Below are positions 35,809-43,885 of a DNA stretch of 64,000 nt, in pieces. The notes below the pieces were generated by a model. That model was not told where the DNA came from. It saw only the letters and a program-made list of their open reading frames with translations, and made no database searches. The DNA lies in the NCBI RefSeq assembly GCF_002419815.1, contig NZ_DIGV01000018.1:115008-179007 (forward strand), in the 5' to 3' direction. The position numbers and the translations under genes are program-made. The DNA comes from Brevundimonas sp. UBA5713. GTDB taxonomy: Bacteria; Pseudomonadota; Alphaproteobacteria; Caulobacterales; Caulobacteraceae. Within the stretch, counting starts at the first letter, position 1, and the number at the start of each line of letters is the position of its first letter.

Positions 35809-37251
35809 TTAACCTACGCCCACGCCAGCGGCCGCAGCCTTGGTCAGCGGCTCCAGCCAGGTCAGCGCCACGATCACGATCGGGAAGCTGAAGGCTGCAG
35901 CCAGCCAGCCCACGTATTGCGGGACAGCCGGAGCCTTGTCGGTGGCGATGTCCGAAGCCGGAGCGTCGAACCACATCGTCTTGATGATGCGCAGATAGTA
36001 GAAGGCAGCCACAACCGAGGCGACCAGACCGGCCGCACCGGCCATCCAGTAGCCTGCGTCAGCGGCAGCGCCGAAGACGAAGAACTTGCCCCAGAAACCC
36101 GACAGCGGCGGAATGCCGACTGCCGACAGGGCCAGTACAGTCAGCGCGATCGCCGTCAGCGGACGGTCCTGCTTCAGGCCAGCCAGATCGCCGATGTTGC
36201 GGATCGGACGACCGCCGCGGCTCAGCGACAGCAGAATGGCGAAGAAGCCGAACTGGTCGATGACGTACAGGGTCATGAACATCAGCATGGCCTGGATACC
36301 CAGTTCGGTACCCGTAGCGACGCCCAGCAGGGCATAGCCGATATTGATGATCGACGAGTACGCCAGCAGGCGCTGGATGTCTTTTTGCAGCAGACCGCCG
36401 AACGAACCGACCGCGAAAGAGATCAGCGAGATCAGGATCACGACCTGAGCCCATTGGTCATGCGCCAGATTGAAGCCGTCGACCAGCACGCGGGCGATCA
36501 GCACCATGGCGGCAACCTTGGGTGCCGTGGCGAACAGAGCCACGACCGGGGTCGGCGCGCCTTGGTACACGTCAGGCGTCCACATGTGGAACGGCGCAGC
36601 CGAGACCTTGAACGCCAGACCGGCAATCAGGAAGACCAGACCGAAGATCAGGCCAACGCTCGGAGTAGCCGAGGCGAAGGCGGCGATTTCGTCGAACTTC
36701 ATCGAGCCCGCGAAGCCGTAGATCAGGCTCGCACCATACAGCAGCAGACCCGACGACAGGGCACCCAGCACGAAATACTTCAGGCCCGCTTCGGACGCCG
36801 TCAGGCTGTCACGACGGTAGGCGGCCAGCACGTACAGAGCCAGCGAGTGCATTTCGATGCCGATGTACAGCGAGATCAGGTCGCCCGACGACGCCATCAT
36901 GCCCATACCGACCGAAGCCAGCGTGATCAGGACAGGGTATTCGAACTTGGCGATGTTGTTGCGATGCATCCAGCCATCGCCCAGCACAATGGCCACAGCC
37001 GCCGACAGGAAGATAACGGCCTTGCCGTACACTGCCATCGGGTCGGCGATGTAGGTGCCGTTGAAGGCCTGACCCAGCGGGCCGGTAACGGTCAGAGCCG
37101 TCGCGACCAGCAGCAGCAGGACAGACAGGCCCGAGACCAGACGGGTGGACTTCTCACCGCCGAACGCGCCGACCATGAGAAGGACCAGACCGCCAACCGC
37201 GAGAGTAATCTCGGGGGCGGCCAGTTGGAGTGCGGAGGACAAATCAGTCAT
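35809..37251 (-). CDS. nuoN: NADH-quinone oxidoreductase subunit N
   Basis: 480 residues, about 14 membrane helices. One of the three antiporter-like proton-pumping subunits of complex I. The helix with the mid-membrane lysine and the helix-broken segments (FKVSAAPFHMWTPDVYQG, LAYSSIINIGYAL) are typical. Last nuo gene; birA follows after six bases. Confidence 0.96.
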   Translation of the reverse strand: MTDLSSALQLAAPEITLAVGGLVLLMVGAFGGEKSTRLVSGLSVLLLLVATALTVTGPLGQAFNGTYIADPMAVYGKAVIFLSAAVAIVLGDGWMHRNNIAKFEYPVLITLASVGMGMMASSGDLISLYIGIEMHSLALYVLAAYRRDSLTASEAGLKYFVLGALSSGLLLYGASLIYGFAGSMKFDEIAAFASATPSVGLIFGLVFLIAGLAFKVSAAPFHMWTPDVYQGAPTPVVALFATAPKVAAMVLIARVLVDGFNLAHDQWAQVVILISLISFAVGSFGGLLQKDIQRLLAYSSIINIGYALLGVATGTELGIQAMLMFMTLYVIDQFGFFAILLSLSRGGRPIRNIGDLAGLKQDRPLTAIALTVLALSAVGIPPLSGFWGKFFVFGAAADAGYWMAGAAGLVASVVAAFYYLRIIKTMWFDAPASDIATDKAPAVPQYVGWLAAAFSFPIVIVALTWLEPLTKAAAAGVGVG

Positions 37252-37258
37252 TATGCTC

Positions 37259-38746
37259 TCACCCGCCGATGGCTGCGCGATAGGCGGTGGTCAGGGCCTC
37301 AACCGAAGGCCCCGTGATGTCGAGGATGGCGTTCGGGTACAGACCCAGAGCCACGGTGCCGATAATCAGCGGCACGAACAGCAGCAGCTCGCGCTTGTCG
37401 ATATCGGTGATGCCTTCCAGCTTCGGATTGGTGATCGGGCCGTACATGACGTTACGGAACAGCGTCAGGGCGTACACCGCCGAGAAGATCACGCCCGAGG
37501 CCGCAATCAGAGCCGTCCAGGTCGAGACCTGATAGGCACCGGTCATGGTCAGCACTTCACCAATAAAGCCCGAGGTGCCCGGCAGGCCAACGTTGGCCAT
37601 GGTGAACAGCAGGAAGATGGCTGCGAACCAAGGCATGCGGGCCGTCAGACCGCCGTAGAAGGCGATTTCACGGGTGTGCATGCGGTCGTAGACCACGCCG
37701 ACGCAGAGGAAGAGCGCGCCAGAAATCAGGCCGTGGCTGAGCATCTGGAACACGGCACCCTGCACGCCTGCGTCGTTACCGGCGAAGATACCCATGGTCA
37801 CGAAGCCCATGTGCGCGACCGACGAATAGGCGATCAGCTTCTTGATGTCGGTCTGACGGAAGGCGACCAGCGAGGTGTAGACCACGGCGATCACCGACAG
37901 CGCGAACACCAGCGGGGTGAACATCTCCGACGCCTGCGGGAACATCGGCAGGTTGAACAGGATGAAGCCATAGCCGCCCAGCTTCAGCAGGATACCGGCC
38001 AGAATGACCGAGCCTGCGGTCGGAGCCTGAACGTGGGCGTCCGGCAGCCAGGTGTGCACCGGCCACATCGGCATCTTCACCGCGAACGAGGCGAAGAAGG
38101 CGAGCCACAGCAGCGGCTGAACCGACGGCGCGAAGTCATAGGTCTTCAGTTCAGGAATGCTGGAGGTGCCGGTCTCGTGGAACATCCACAACATGGCCAG
38201 CAGCATCAGAACCGAACCCAGCAGGGTGTACAGGAAGAATTTGTACGAAGCGTAGATGCGGTTCGCGCCACCCCAGATGCCGATAATCAGATACATCGGG
38301 ACCAGAGTGCCTTCGAAGAACATGTAGAAGAGGAACAGGTCCAGCGAGGTGAACACGCCGATGACCAGGGTCTCCAGGATCAGGAAGGCGGTCATATATT
38401 CGACGACGCGGTGCTCGATCGACTTCCAGCTGGCGATCACACAGATCGGCATGAGGAAGGCGGTCAGCAGCACGAACAGGATCGAGACCCCGTCAACGCC
38501 CAGATGATAGGCCGCACCGGCGAACCACGGCGCGTACTCAACGAATTGGTACGCGGTGTTCGACGGGTCGAACTGTGCCGTCAGCAGAATGGAGACCGCG
38601 AGCACGACGAGTGTCGTGCCCAGCGCGATCCAGCGGGCGGCCGGGGCCGCGGCTTCCTTGGTGCCCTTGTTCAGGAGGCTGGCGACCACAATGGCCGCCG
38701 CACCCAGAAGCGGCAGGAAGGTTACGATGCTCAGAATGTGAGGCAC
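37259..38746 (-). CDS. nuoM: NADH-quinone oxidoreductase subunit M
   Basis: About 495 residues from a GTG at 38746, five bases after the nuoL stop; an ATG far upstream would lie inside nuoL and is not credible. Antiporter-like proton-pumping subunit. Motifs: FFEGTLVPMYLIIG with the conserved membrane Glu, KMPMWPVHTWLPDAHVQAPT and KLIAYSSVAHMGF. Seven bases separate it from nuoN. Confidence 0.95.
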   Translation of the reverse strand: MPHILSIVTFLPLLGAAAIVVASLLNKGTKEAAAPAARWIALGTTLVVLAVSILLTAQFDPSNTAYQFVEYAPWFAGAAYHLGVDGVSILFVLLTAFLMPICVIASWKSIEHRVVEYMTAFLILETLVIGVFTSLDLFLFYMFFEGTLVPMYLIIGIWGGANRIYASYKFFLYTLLGSVLMLLAMLWMFHETGTSSIPELKTYDFAPSVQPLLWLAFFASFAVKMPMWPVHTWLPDAHVQAPTAGSVILAGILLKLGGYGFILFNLPMFPQASEMFTPLVFALSVIAVVYTSLVAFRQTDIKKLIAYSSVAHMGFVTMGIFAGNDAGVQGAVFQMLSHGLISGALFLCVGVVYDRMHTREIAFYGGLTARMPWFAAIFLLFTMANVGLPGTSGFIGEVLTMTGAYQVSTWTALIAASGVIFSAVYALTLFRNVMYGPITNPKLEGITDIDKRELLLFVPLIIGTVALGLYPNAILDITGPSVEALTTAYRAAIGG

Positions 38747-38751
38747 GAGGC

Positions 38752-40818
38752 TCAGGCTCCCCACGTGAAGATGGCGAAGGCAAGGAACGCGGCCACGCCA
38801 ATCAGCATCACGAATGCATAGAAGTAAACGAAACCGGACTGGAAGCGCGACAGGAAGCCGCCCGACTTCAGCGAGGCCCAAGCCGCGCCGTTCGGACCCA
38901 GACCGTCGATGATCTTCACGTCGCCCACCTTCCAGAAGAAGTCGCCCAGAGCCTTGGTAGCCTTGACGAAGGTGACGTTATAGAGCTCGTCCCAGAACCA
39001 CTTGTTGTACAGGAAGGTGTACAGCGGGCCCTTCTTGGCGGCCATGTCCTTGGCGGCACCTTCCTTCACGACATAGAGCCAGAAGGCAGCGAACGTACCG
39101 ATCAGGGTCACGATCAACGGCGACCACTTCACCCACAGCGGCACATAGTGGCTCTGGTGAAGGACGTGGTTGGCTTCAGCCGTGAAGATCGAGCCACGCC
39201 AGAAGGCTTCCTGCTCGTAACCCACGAAGTGCGGGTAGAAGATCCAGCCTGCGAACACAGCGCCGACAGACAGCACGAGCAGCGGCAGGATCATCACCAG
39301 CGGGCTTTCGTGCGGCTTCAGCGGACCATGGTGATGAACGTCGTGCGCGTGATCATCGTGCGCAGCATGGTGATCGTCATGAGCGTGAGCATGGGCTTCG
39401 TCGTGGTGCGCGCCCTCCTCTTCCTTCCACTGCGGTTTGTTGTGGAAGGTCATGAATACCAGACGCCACGAATAGTAGGCGGTCAGCAGAGCCGCTGACA
39501 GGCCGATCACGAAGGCGAACATGGCGAACACCGAATGGCCTTCGGTGAACGAGGCAAAGGCGCTCTCGATGATCGAGTCCTTCGAATAGAAGCCAGCAAA
39601 GCCCCACAGACCCGGAATGCCCAGACCGGTGATGGCAATCGTGCCGATCATCATGGTTGCATAGGTGATCGGCAGCAGCTTCATCAGGCCGCCCATCTTA
39701 CGCATGTCCTGTTCGTGGTGCATGCCGTGGATCACCGAACCGGCGCCCAGGAACAGCAGAGCCTTGAAGAAGGCGTGGGTGAACAGGTGGAACATGGCCG
39801 ACTGGTACGAGCCCACACCGATGGCGAAGAACATGTAACCCAGCTGCGAGCAGGTCGAGTAAGCGATGACGCGCTTGATGTCGTTCTGCATCATGCCGAC
39901 GGTGGCAGCGAAGATCGCCGTGATACCGCCGATGATGGTGATGAACTGGGCCGCGATCGGAGCGTGTTCGTACAGCGGCGACAGCAGGCAGACCATATAG
40001 ACGCCGGCGGTCACCATGGTGGCAGCGTGGATCAGTGCCGACACAGGGGTCGGGCCTTCCATCGCGTCCGGCAGCCAGGTGTGCAGCAGAAACTGCGCCG
40101 ACTTACCCATGGCACCGATGAACAGCAGCAGACCGGCCAGATCCAGAGCGGACCAGGTAAAGCCGAGGAAGTCCCAACCGGTACCAGCCTTGGCTTCGAT
40201 CAGCGGGAACAGCTTGTCGAACTCGATAGTGCCGAACATCCAGAAGATGGTCATCATGCCGAGCAGGAAGCCGAAGTCACCCACGCGGTTGACGACGAAG
40301 GCCTTGATCGAGGCCGCCGTGGCCGACGGCTTCTTATACCAGAAGCCGATCAGCAGGTACGACGCCAGACCCACGCCTTCCCAGCCGAAGAACATCTGCA
40401 GGAAGTCAGCGGCCGTCACCAGCGACAGCATCATGAAGGTGAACAGCGACAGATAGGCAAAGAAGCGCGGACGGCTGTCGTCCTCCTTCATATAGCCCCA
40501 GCTGTACAGGTGAACGAGCGCCGAGACACTGGTCACCACGATCAGCATGGTCGCCGACATGGCATCGATGCGGATCGACCAGTTCGATTGGAAGTCACCG
40601 ACGTGGATGAACGGCAGCAGCTTGACGGTGAAGGCTTCCAGCCCACCCCAGGTCCACTGGCTGAACACAATCCACGAGACAAGGCACGAGAAGAACAGCA
40701 GGCCGGTCGTCACTGCCTGAGAGGCAATGTCGCCGATCCGGCGTCCGAAGAAGCCAGCAATCATCGCCCCCAGCAGCGGGGCGAAGACGCCTAGAATGAC
40801 GAGAGTTTGGATAGACAC
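38752..40818 (-). CDS. nuoL: NADH-quinone oxidoreductase subunit L with histidine-rich loop
   Basis: 688 residues. The distal proton-pumping subunit of complex I with the long lateral helix at the C-terminal end. Motifs: FFGWEGVGLASYLLIGFW, KSAQFLLHTWLPDAMEGPTPVSALIHAATMV and VIAYSTCSQLGYMF. Between two late helices (coded at about 39330-39420) it has a loop of about 30 residues very rich in histidine and aspartate, absent from E. coli NuoL. Nearly adjacent to nuoK and nuoM. Confidence 0.95.
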   Translation of the reverse strand: MSIQTLVILGVFAPLLGAMIAGFFGRRIGDIASQAVTTGLLFFSCLVSWIVFSQWTWGGLEAFTVKLLPFIHVGDFQSNWSIRIDAMSATMLIVVTSVSALVHLYSWGYMKEDDSRPRFFAYLSLFTFMMLSLVTAADFLQMFFGWEGVGLASYLLIGFWYKKPSATAASIKAFVVNRVGDFGFLLGMMTIFWMFGTIEFDKLFPLIEAKAGTGWDFLGFTWSALDLAGLLLFIGAMGKSAQFLLHTWLPDAMEGPTPVSALIHAATMVTAGVYMVCLLSPLYEHAPIAAQFITIIGGITAIFAATVGMMQNDIKRVIAYSTCSQLGYMFFAIGVGSYQSAMFHLFTHAFFKALLFLGAGSVIHGMHHEQDMRKMGGLMKLLPITYATMMIGTIAITGLGIPGLWGFAGFYSKDSIIESAFASFTEGHSVFAMFAFVIGLSAALLTAYYSWRLVFMTFHNKPQWKEEEGAHHDEAHAHAHDDHHAAHDDHAHDVHHHGPLKPHESPLVMILPLLVLSVGAVFAGWIFYPHFVGYEQEAFWRGSIFTAEANHVLHQSHYVPLWVKWSPLIVTLIGTFAAFWLYVVKEGAAKDMAAKKGPLYTFLYNKWFWDELYNVTFVKATKALGDFFWKVGDVKIIDGLGPNGAAWASLKSGGFLSRFQSGFVYFYAFVMLIGVAAFLAFAIFTWGA

Positions 40819-40826
40819 GGTCCCAA

Positions 40827-41135
40827 TCAGCCCTTCATCACAGAGGCGTCGTCCACAGCGATATCGCCGCGGTTACGGAAGAAGGTCACAAGAATGGCCA
40901 GACCGACGGCGGCCTCTGCCGCGGCAACGGTCAGCACGAACATCGCCATCAGCTGACCCTCGACATTGCCGAGGTAGGTCGAGAAGGCGACGAAATTGAT
41001 GTTCACCGCCAGCAGGATCATCTCGATCGACATCAGGATGATGATGATGTTCTTGCGGTTCACGAAGATGCCGAACACACCGATGGTGAACAGGATGGCG
41101 GCAACCGCCAGATAGTGTTGGAGCGAGATGTCCAT
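40827..41135 (-). CDS. nuoK: NADH-quinone oxidoreductase subunit K
   Basis: 102 residues, three membrane helices. The conserved glutamates of the proton path are in IEMILLAVNINFVAFS and AAAEAAVGLAILV. The start codon overlaps the nuoJ stop by one base. Confidence 0.95.
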   Translation of the reverse strand: MDISLQHYLAVAAILFTIGVFGIFVNRKNIIIILMSIEMILLAVNINFVAFSTYLGNVEGQLMAMFVLTVAAAEAAVGLAILVTFFRNRGDIAVDDASVMKG

Positions 41136-41761
41136 TACAGAAGCTCCTCGGGTTTCACGCCAGCACCGGTGGCAGCCGACTTGATCTCGACGGCATTGAC
41201 ACGGAGGCGGTTGGCCTGAGCGGCCAGATCCTGACGATGAACGCCCTCACGCTTGCGCAGGGTCAGAACAATCGCACCGATCATGGCGATCAGCAGAACA
41301 ATGCCCGCAGCCTGGAAGAAGTAGACATAGTCCGTGTACAGCACACGGCCGATGCTCTCGGTGTTCGTGGTGCCTGCGGCCGCCAGAACCGGCTCAACCG
41401 CGTCCTTGGCTGCGCCCGAGGTGGCGACGCTGATCGACACCATGATCATCTCCGCCAGCAGGACAGCGGCCACGATACCCGCCAGCGGCAGGTAGCGGGC
41501 ATAGCCCTCGCGGAGGCGGACGAAATCGACGTCCAGCATCATCACGACGAACAGGAACAGAACCGCGACCGCGCCGACGTAAACCACCACCAACAGCATG
41601 GCGAGGAACTCGGCACCGAGCAGCACAAAGAGACCGGCTGCCGAGAAGAAGGTCAGGATCAGCCAGAGGACGGAGTGCACCGGATTACGCGCGGTCACCA
41701 CCAAAAGGCTGGAGACCACGGCAACCGTTGCCAGAAGATAGAAGGCCAGGCCTTGCAGCAT
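41135..41761 (-). CDS. nuoJ: NADH-quinone oxidoreductase subunit J
   Basis: 208 residues, five membrane helices; the third carries the pi-bulge segment FLAMLLVVVYVGAVAVLFLFVVMM with the conserved tyrosine. A polar C-terminal tail of about 40 residues follows. Separated from nuoI by 112 bases, the longest gap inside the nuo cluster. Confidence 0.94.
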   Translation of the reverse strand: MLQGLAFYLLATVAVVSSLLVVTARNPVHSVLWLILTFFSAAGLFVLLGAEFLAMLLVVVYVGAVAVLFLFVVMMLDVDFVRLREGYARYLPLAGIVAAVLLAEMIMVSISVATSGAAKDAVEPVLAAAGTTNTESIGRVLYTDYVYFFQAAGIVLLIAMIGAIVLTLRKREGVHRQDLAAQANRLRVNAVEIKSAATGAGVKPEELL

Positions 41762-41824
41762 GTGCGGGACGATGCCCCCTTCAAAACCAATGGTTCAGAC
41801 CGGAGCCTGAACCCTTCCAGAATT

Positions 41825-41853
41825 GCGGCCCCGCCCTACGGACGGGGTCAGTA
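41825..41853. other. intercistronic hairpin between nuoI and nuoJ
   Basis: GGCCCCGCCC, TAC, GGACGGGGTC can form a stem of about ten pairs with one mismatch and one wobble. No T-tract follows on the minus strand, so it is more likely an mRNA processing or stability element than a terminator. Confidence 0.45.
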
Positions 41854-41873
41854 CGGCGGAATCGACGCTCCGT

Positions 41874-42365
41874 TTAACGGTACGGGGCGTCGAGTTCCAG
41901 ATTCTTCGCGATCAAACGTTCCCAACGGTCGCCGTTATCGAGCAGGCGTTCCTTGTCGTAGAGCAGTTCTTCGCGTGTTTCGGTCGCGAACTCGGAGTTC
42001 GGACCTTCGACGATAGCGTCCACCGGGCAGGCCTCTTGGCACAGGCCGCAGTAGATGCACTTCACCATGTCGATGTCGTAGCGGGTCGTACGGCGCGAGC
42101 CGTCGGCGCGCGGTTCGGCCTCGATGGTGATGGCTTGTGCGGGACAGATGGCTTCGCAGAGCTTGCACGCAATGCAGCGCTCTTCGCCGTTCGGATAGCG
42201 GCGCAGAGCATGTTCGCCACGGAAGCGCGGCGACTGCGGGTTGCGCTCGAACGGATAGTTCACCGTCGCCTTCGGCTTCAGCATGTATTTGACTGACAGG
42301 CCGACGGCACCGAACACGTCGGTCAGCATCGCGCCCTTGGCCGCCTGAACGATACGGGTCAGCAT
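41874..42365 (-). CDS. nuoI: NADH-quinone oxidoreductase subunit I
   Basis: 163 residues from the ATG at 42365 (MLTRIVQAAKG), which overlaps the preceding lipoprotein stop by one base. Carries two [4Fe-4S] clusters (N6a, N6b): CIACKLCEAICP and CIYCGLCQEACP are complete. Amphipathic N-terminal helix, then the NYPFERNPQSPRFRGEHAL segment typical of the family. Confidence 0.96.
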   Translation of the reverse strand: MLTRIVQAAKGAMLTDVFGAVGLSVKYMLKPKATVNYPFERNPQSPRFRGEHALRRYPNGEERCIACKLCEAICPAQAITIEAEPRADGSRRTTRYDIDMVKCIYCGLCQEACPVDAIVEGPNSEFATETREELLYDKERLLDNGDRWERLIAKNLELDAPYR

Positions 42366-42577
42366 TACGATCTCACTCCGGCGCACTCGCGTTGATAGCG
42401 GGCGCTTTCCTTATCCAAAGTCTGGCACAGACGCTGTTGTTCAGCGCTACGCCGTTCAATCTCTTGTTGGCGACGTTCCCACTGATAGACCGACACAGGG
42501 TCAGCCTCATAGGGAGCGGCGCACGCCGTCGAACCCAAAAGCGCTAGAGCGCCCAGTCCGGCGAGGTGATGTTTCAT
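42365..42577 (-). CDS. small lipoprotein embedded in the nuo operon (copy 1)
   Basis: 70 residues. Lipoprotein signal with lipobox GSTAC ending at Cys19; the mature part starts AAPYEADP and is then a highly charged helix (Arg/Glu/Gln) with Cys51 and Cys65. The motif CQT-x11-C is identical in spacing to the next gene's product, so the two are tandem paralogs. One-base overlaps at both ends (ATG over the nuoI side and the upstream TGA) tie it to the nuo message. No function known to me; it may sit at the membrane near complex I or simply ride in the operon. Confidence 0.8.
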   Translation of the reverse strand: MKHHLAGLGALALLGSTACAAPYEADPVSVYQWERRQQEIERRSAEQQRLCQTLDKESARYQRECAGVRS

Positions 42578-42798
42578 CAGAAACAGTCCCCGCTGGCCCG
42601 GCGATCACGCTCGCTCATGGTCTGGCAGCGAACGGTCCGTTCCTGACGCTCGCGCGCTTCGGTTTCCTGACGGGCGATACCGGCTTCAGCCGACTCGCCC
42701 TGACGCGATTTGGAGTAGTCATAGGGCGCTAACGAGCTGCACGCCCCTGCCCCAAGACCCAAGGTCGCGACAGTCAGGATAACCACAGAACGGATCAT
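42577..42798 (-). CDS. small lipoprotein embedded in the nuo operon (copy 2)
   Basis: 73 residues from the ATG at 42798; the frame is open further upstream but that would run into nuoH. Lipobox GAGAC ends at Cys20; the mature part starts SSLAPYDYSKS and continues as a charged helix with Cys58 and Cys72, the same CQT-x11-C pattern and APY motif as its neighbour. Four bases follow nuoH and the stop overlaps the next ATG (TGATG). Function unknown; the two cysteines could form a disulfide in the periplasm. Confidence 0.8.
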   Translation of the reverse strand: MIRSVVILTVATLGLGAGACSSLAPYDYSKSRQGESAEAGIARQETEARERQERTVRCQTMSERDRRASGDCF

Positions 42799-42802
42799 AG
42801 GC

Positions 42803-43882
42803 TTAAGCTCCGACCGCGAATACGCGCCATGCGGCGACGAACACAACCGCGACCAAGGACGCCGGCAGGAAAATCTTCCAGCCCAGACGCATCAGTTGGT
42901 CATAGCGGTAACGCGGTACGAACGCCTTAACCAGTGCGATCATGCAGAACCAGAACACCGTCTTGACGATGAAGGTCAGCAGATAGATCGCATAGGCGAT
43001 GAAGGACGGCAGGCTGGCCATGAAGTCTTCGGACAGGAAGCCGGGGTTCCAGCCACCGCAGAAGAGCAGCGTCATCATGGCACACATGAAGACGATGTTG
43101 GCGTATTCGCCGATCATGAACAGCAGGTACGGGGTCGAGGAATATTCGACCTGATAGCCGGCCACCAGTTCCGATTCCGCTTCCGGAAGGTCGAACGGCG
43201 GACGGTTGGTTTCAGCCAGAGCCGAGATGAAGAAGACGATCGTCATCGGGATCATAACGATGATCGTCGGCCAAGTCCCTGCTCCGCCGCCGAAGACGTG
43301 CCAGTTCCAGAAGTAGCCGGCTTGCTGGGTCACGATCTCGGTCAGGTTCATCGTGCCGGTCAGCAGGATGACGTTGATGATGATCAGACCCATCGACACT
43401 TCATACGACACCATCTGTGCCGCCGAACGCAGAGAGCCGAGGAACGGGTACTTCGAGTTCGAAGCCCAGCCCCCCATGATGATGCCGTAAACGCCCAGCG
43501 ACGAGATCGCCAGAATGTAGAGAATGCCGACGTTCAAGTCGGCGATGACCCAGCCCGGAGCAAACGGGATCACAGCCCAGGCGATAAAGGCCAGAACAAA
43601 GGTGATCAGCGGAGCCGCCAGAAACACCACCTTGTCCGAACCAGCCGGAACCACGATCTCTTTCAGCACGAACTTGAAGAAGTCGGCGAAGGACTGCAGC
43701 AGGCCGAAAGGACCAACCACGTTCGGGCCTTTACGCAGCTGCACGCCCGCCCAGATCTTGCGGTCGGCCAGCAGCAGGAAGGCCAGGGAAATCAGGATAC
43801 CGACGGTAACCAGCAGGATCCCACCAACGGTGATGAGGGTCCAGCCGACCGGAGTAGCCCAGAAGGAAGTCGCAGCGTCCAT
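42803..43882 (-). CDS. nuoH: NADH-quinone oxidoreductase subunit H
   Basis: 359 residues, eight or more membrane helices; lines the quinone chamber. Motifs: RKGPNVVGPFGLLQSFADFFKF near the N-terminus, AETNRPPFDLPEAESELVAGY (acidic quinone-site loop) and RYRYDQLMRLGWK at the C-terminal end. Three bases after nuoG. Confidence 0.96.
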   Translation of the reverse strand: MDAATSFWATPVGWTLITVGGILLVTVGILISLAFLLLADRKIWAGVQLRKGPNVVGPFGLLQSFADFFKFVLKEIVVPAGSDKVVFLAAPLITFVLAFIAWAVIPFAPGWVIADLNVGILYILAISSLGVYGIIMGGWASNSKYPFLGSLRSAAQMVSYEVSMGLIIINVILLTGTMNLTEIVTQQAGYFWNWHVFGGGAGTWPTIIVMIPMTIVFFISALAETNRPPFDLPEAESELVAGYQVEYSSTPYLLFMIGEYANIVFMCAMMTLLFCGGWNPGFLSEDFMASLPSFIAYAIYLLTFIVKTVFWFCMIALVKAFVPRYRYDQLMRLGWKIFLPASLVAVVFVAAWRVFAVGA

Positions 43883-43885
43883 GTC

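Noticed and set aside
34957..37317. A plus-strand open frame of 786 codons opposite birA and nuoN
   Set aside because: Antisense to two conserved genes; composition rich in Arg/Gln/His/Asp, no start signal and no domain.
37145..38821. A plus-strand open frame of 558 codons opposite nuoM
   Set aside because: Antisense to a conserved membrane subunit; no recognisable domain or ribosome-binding site.
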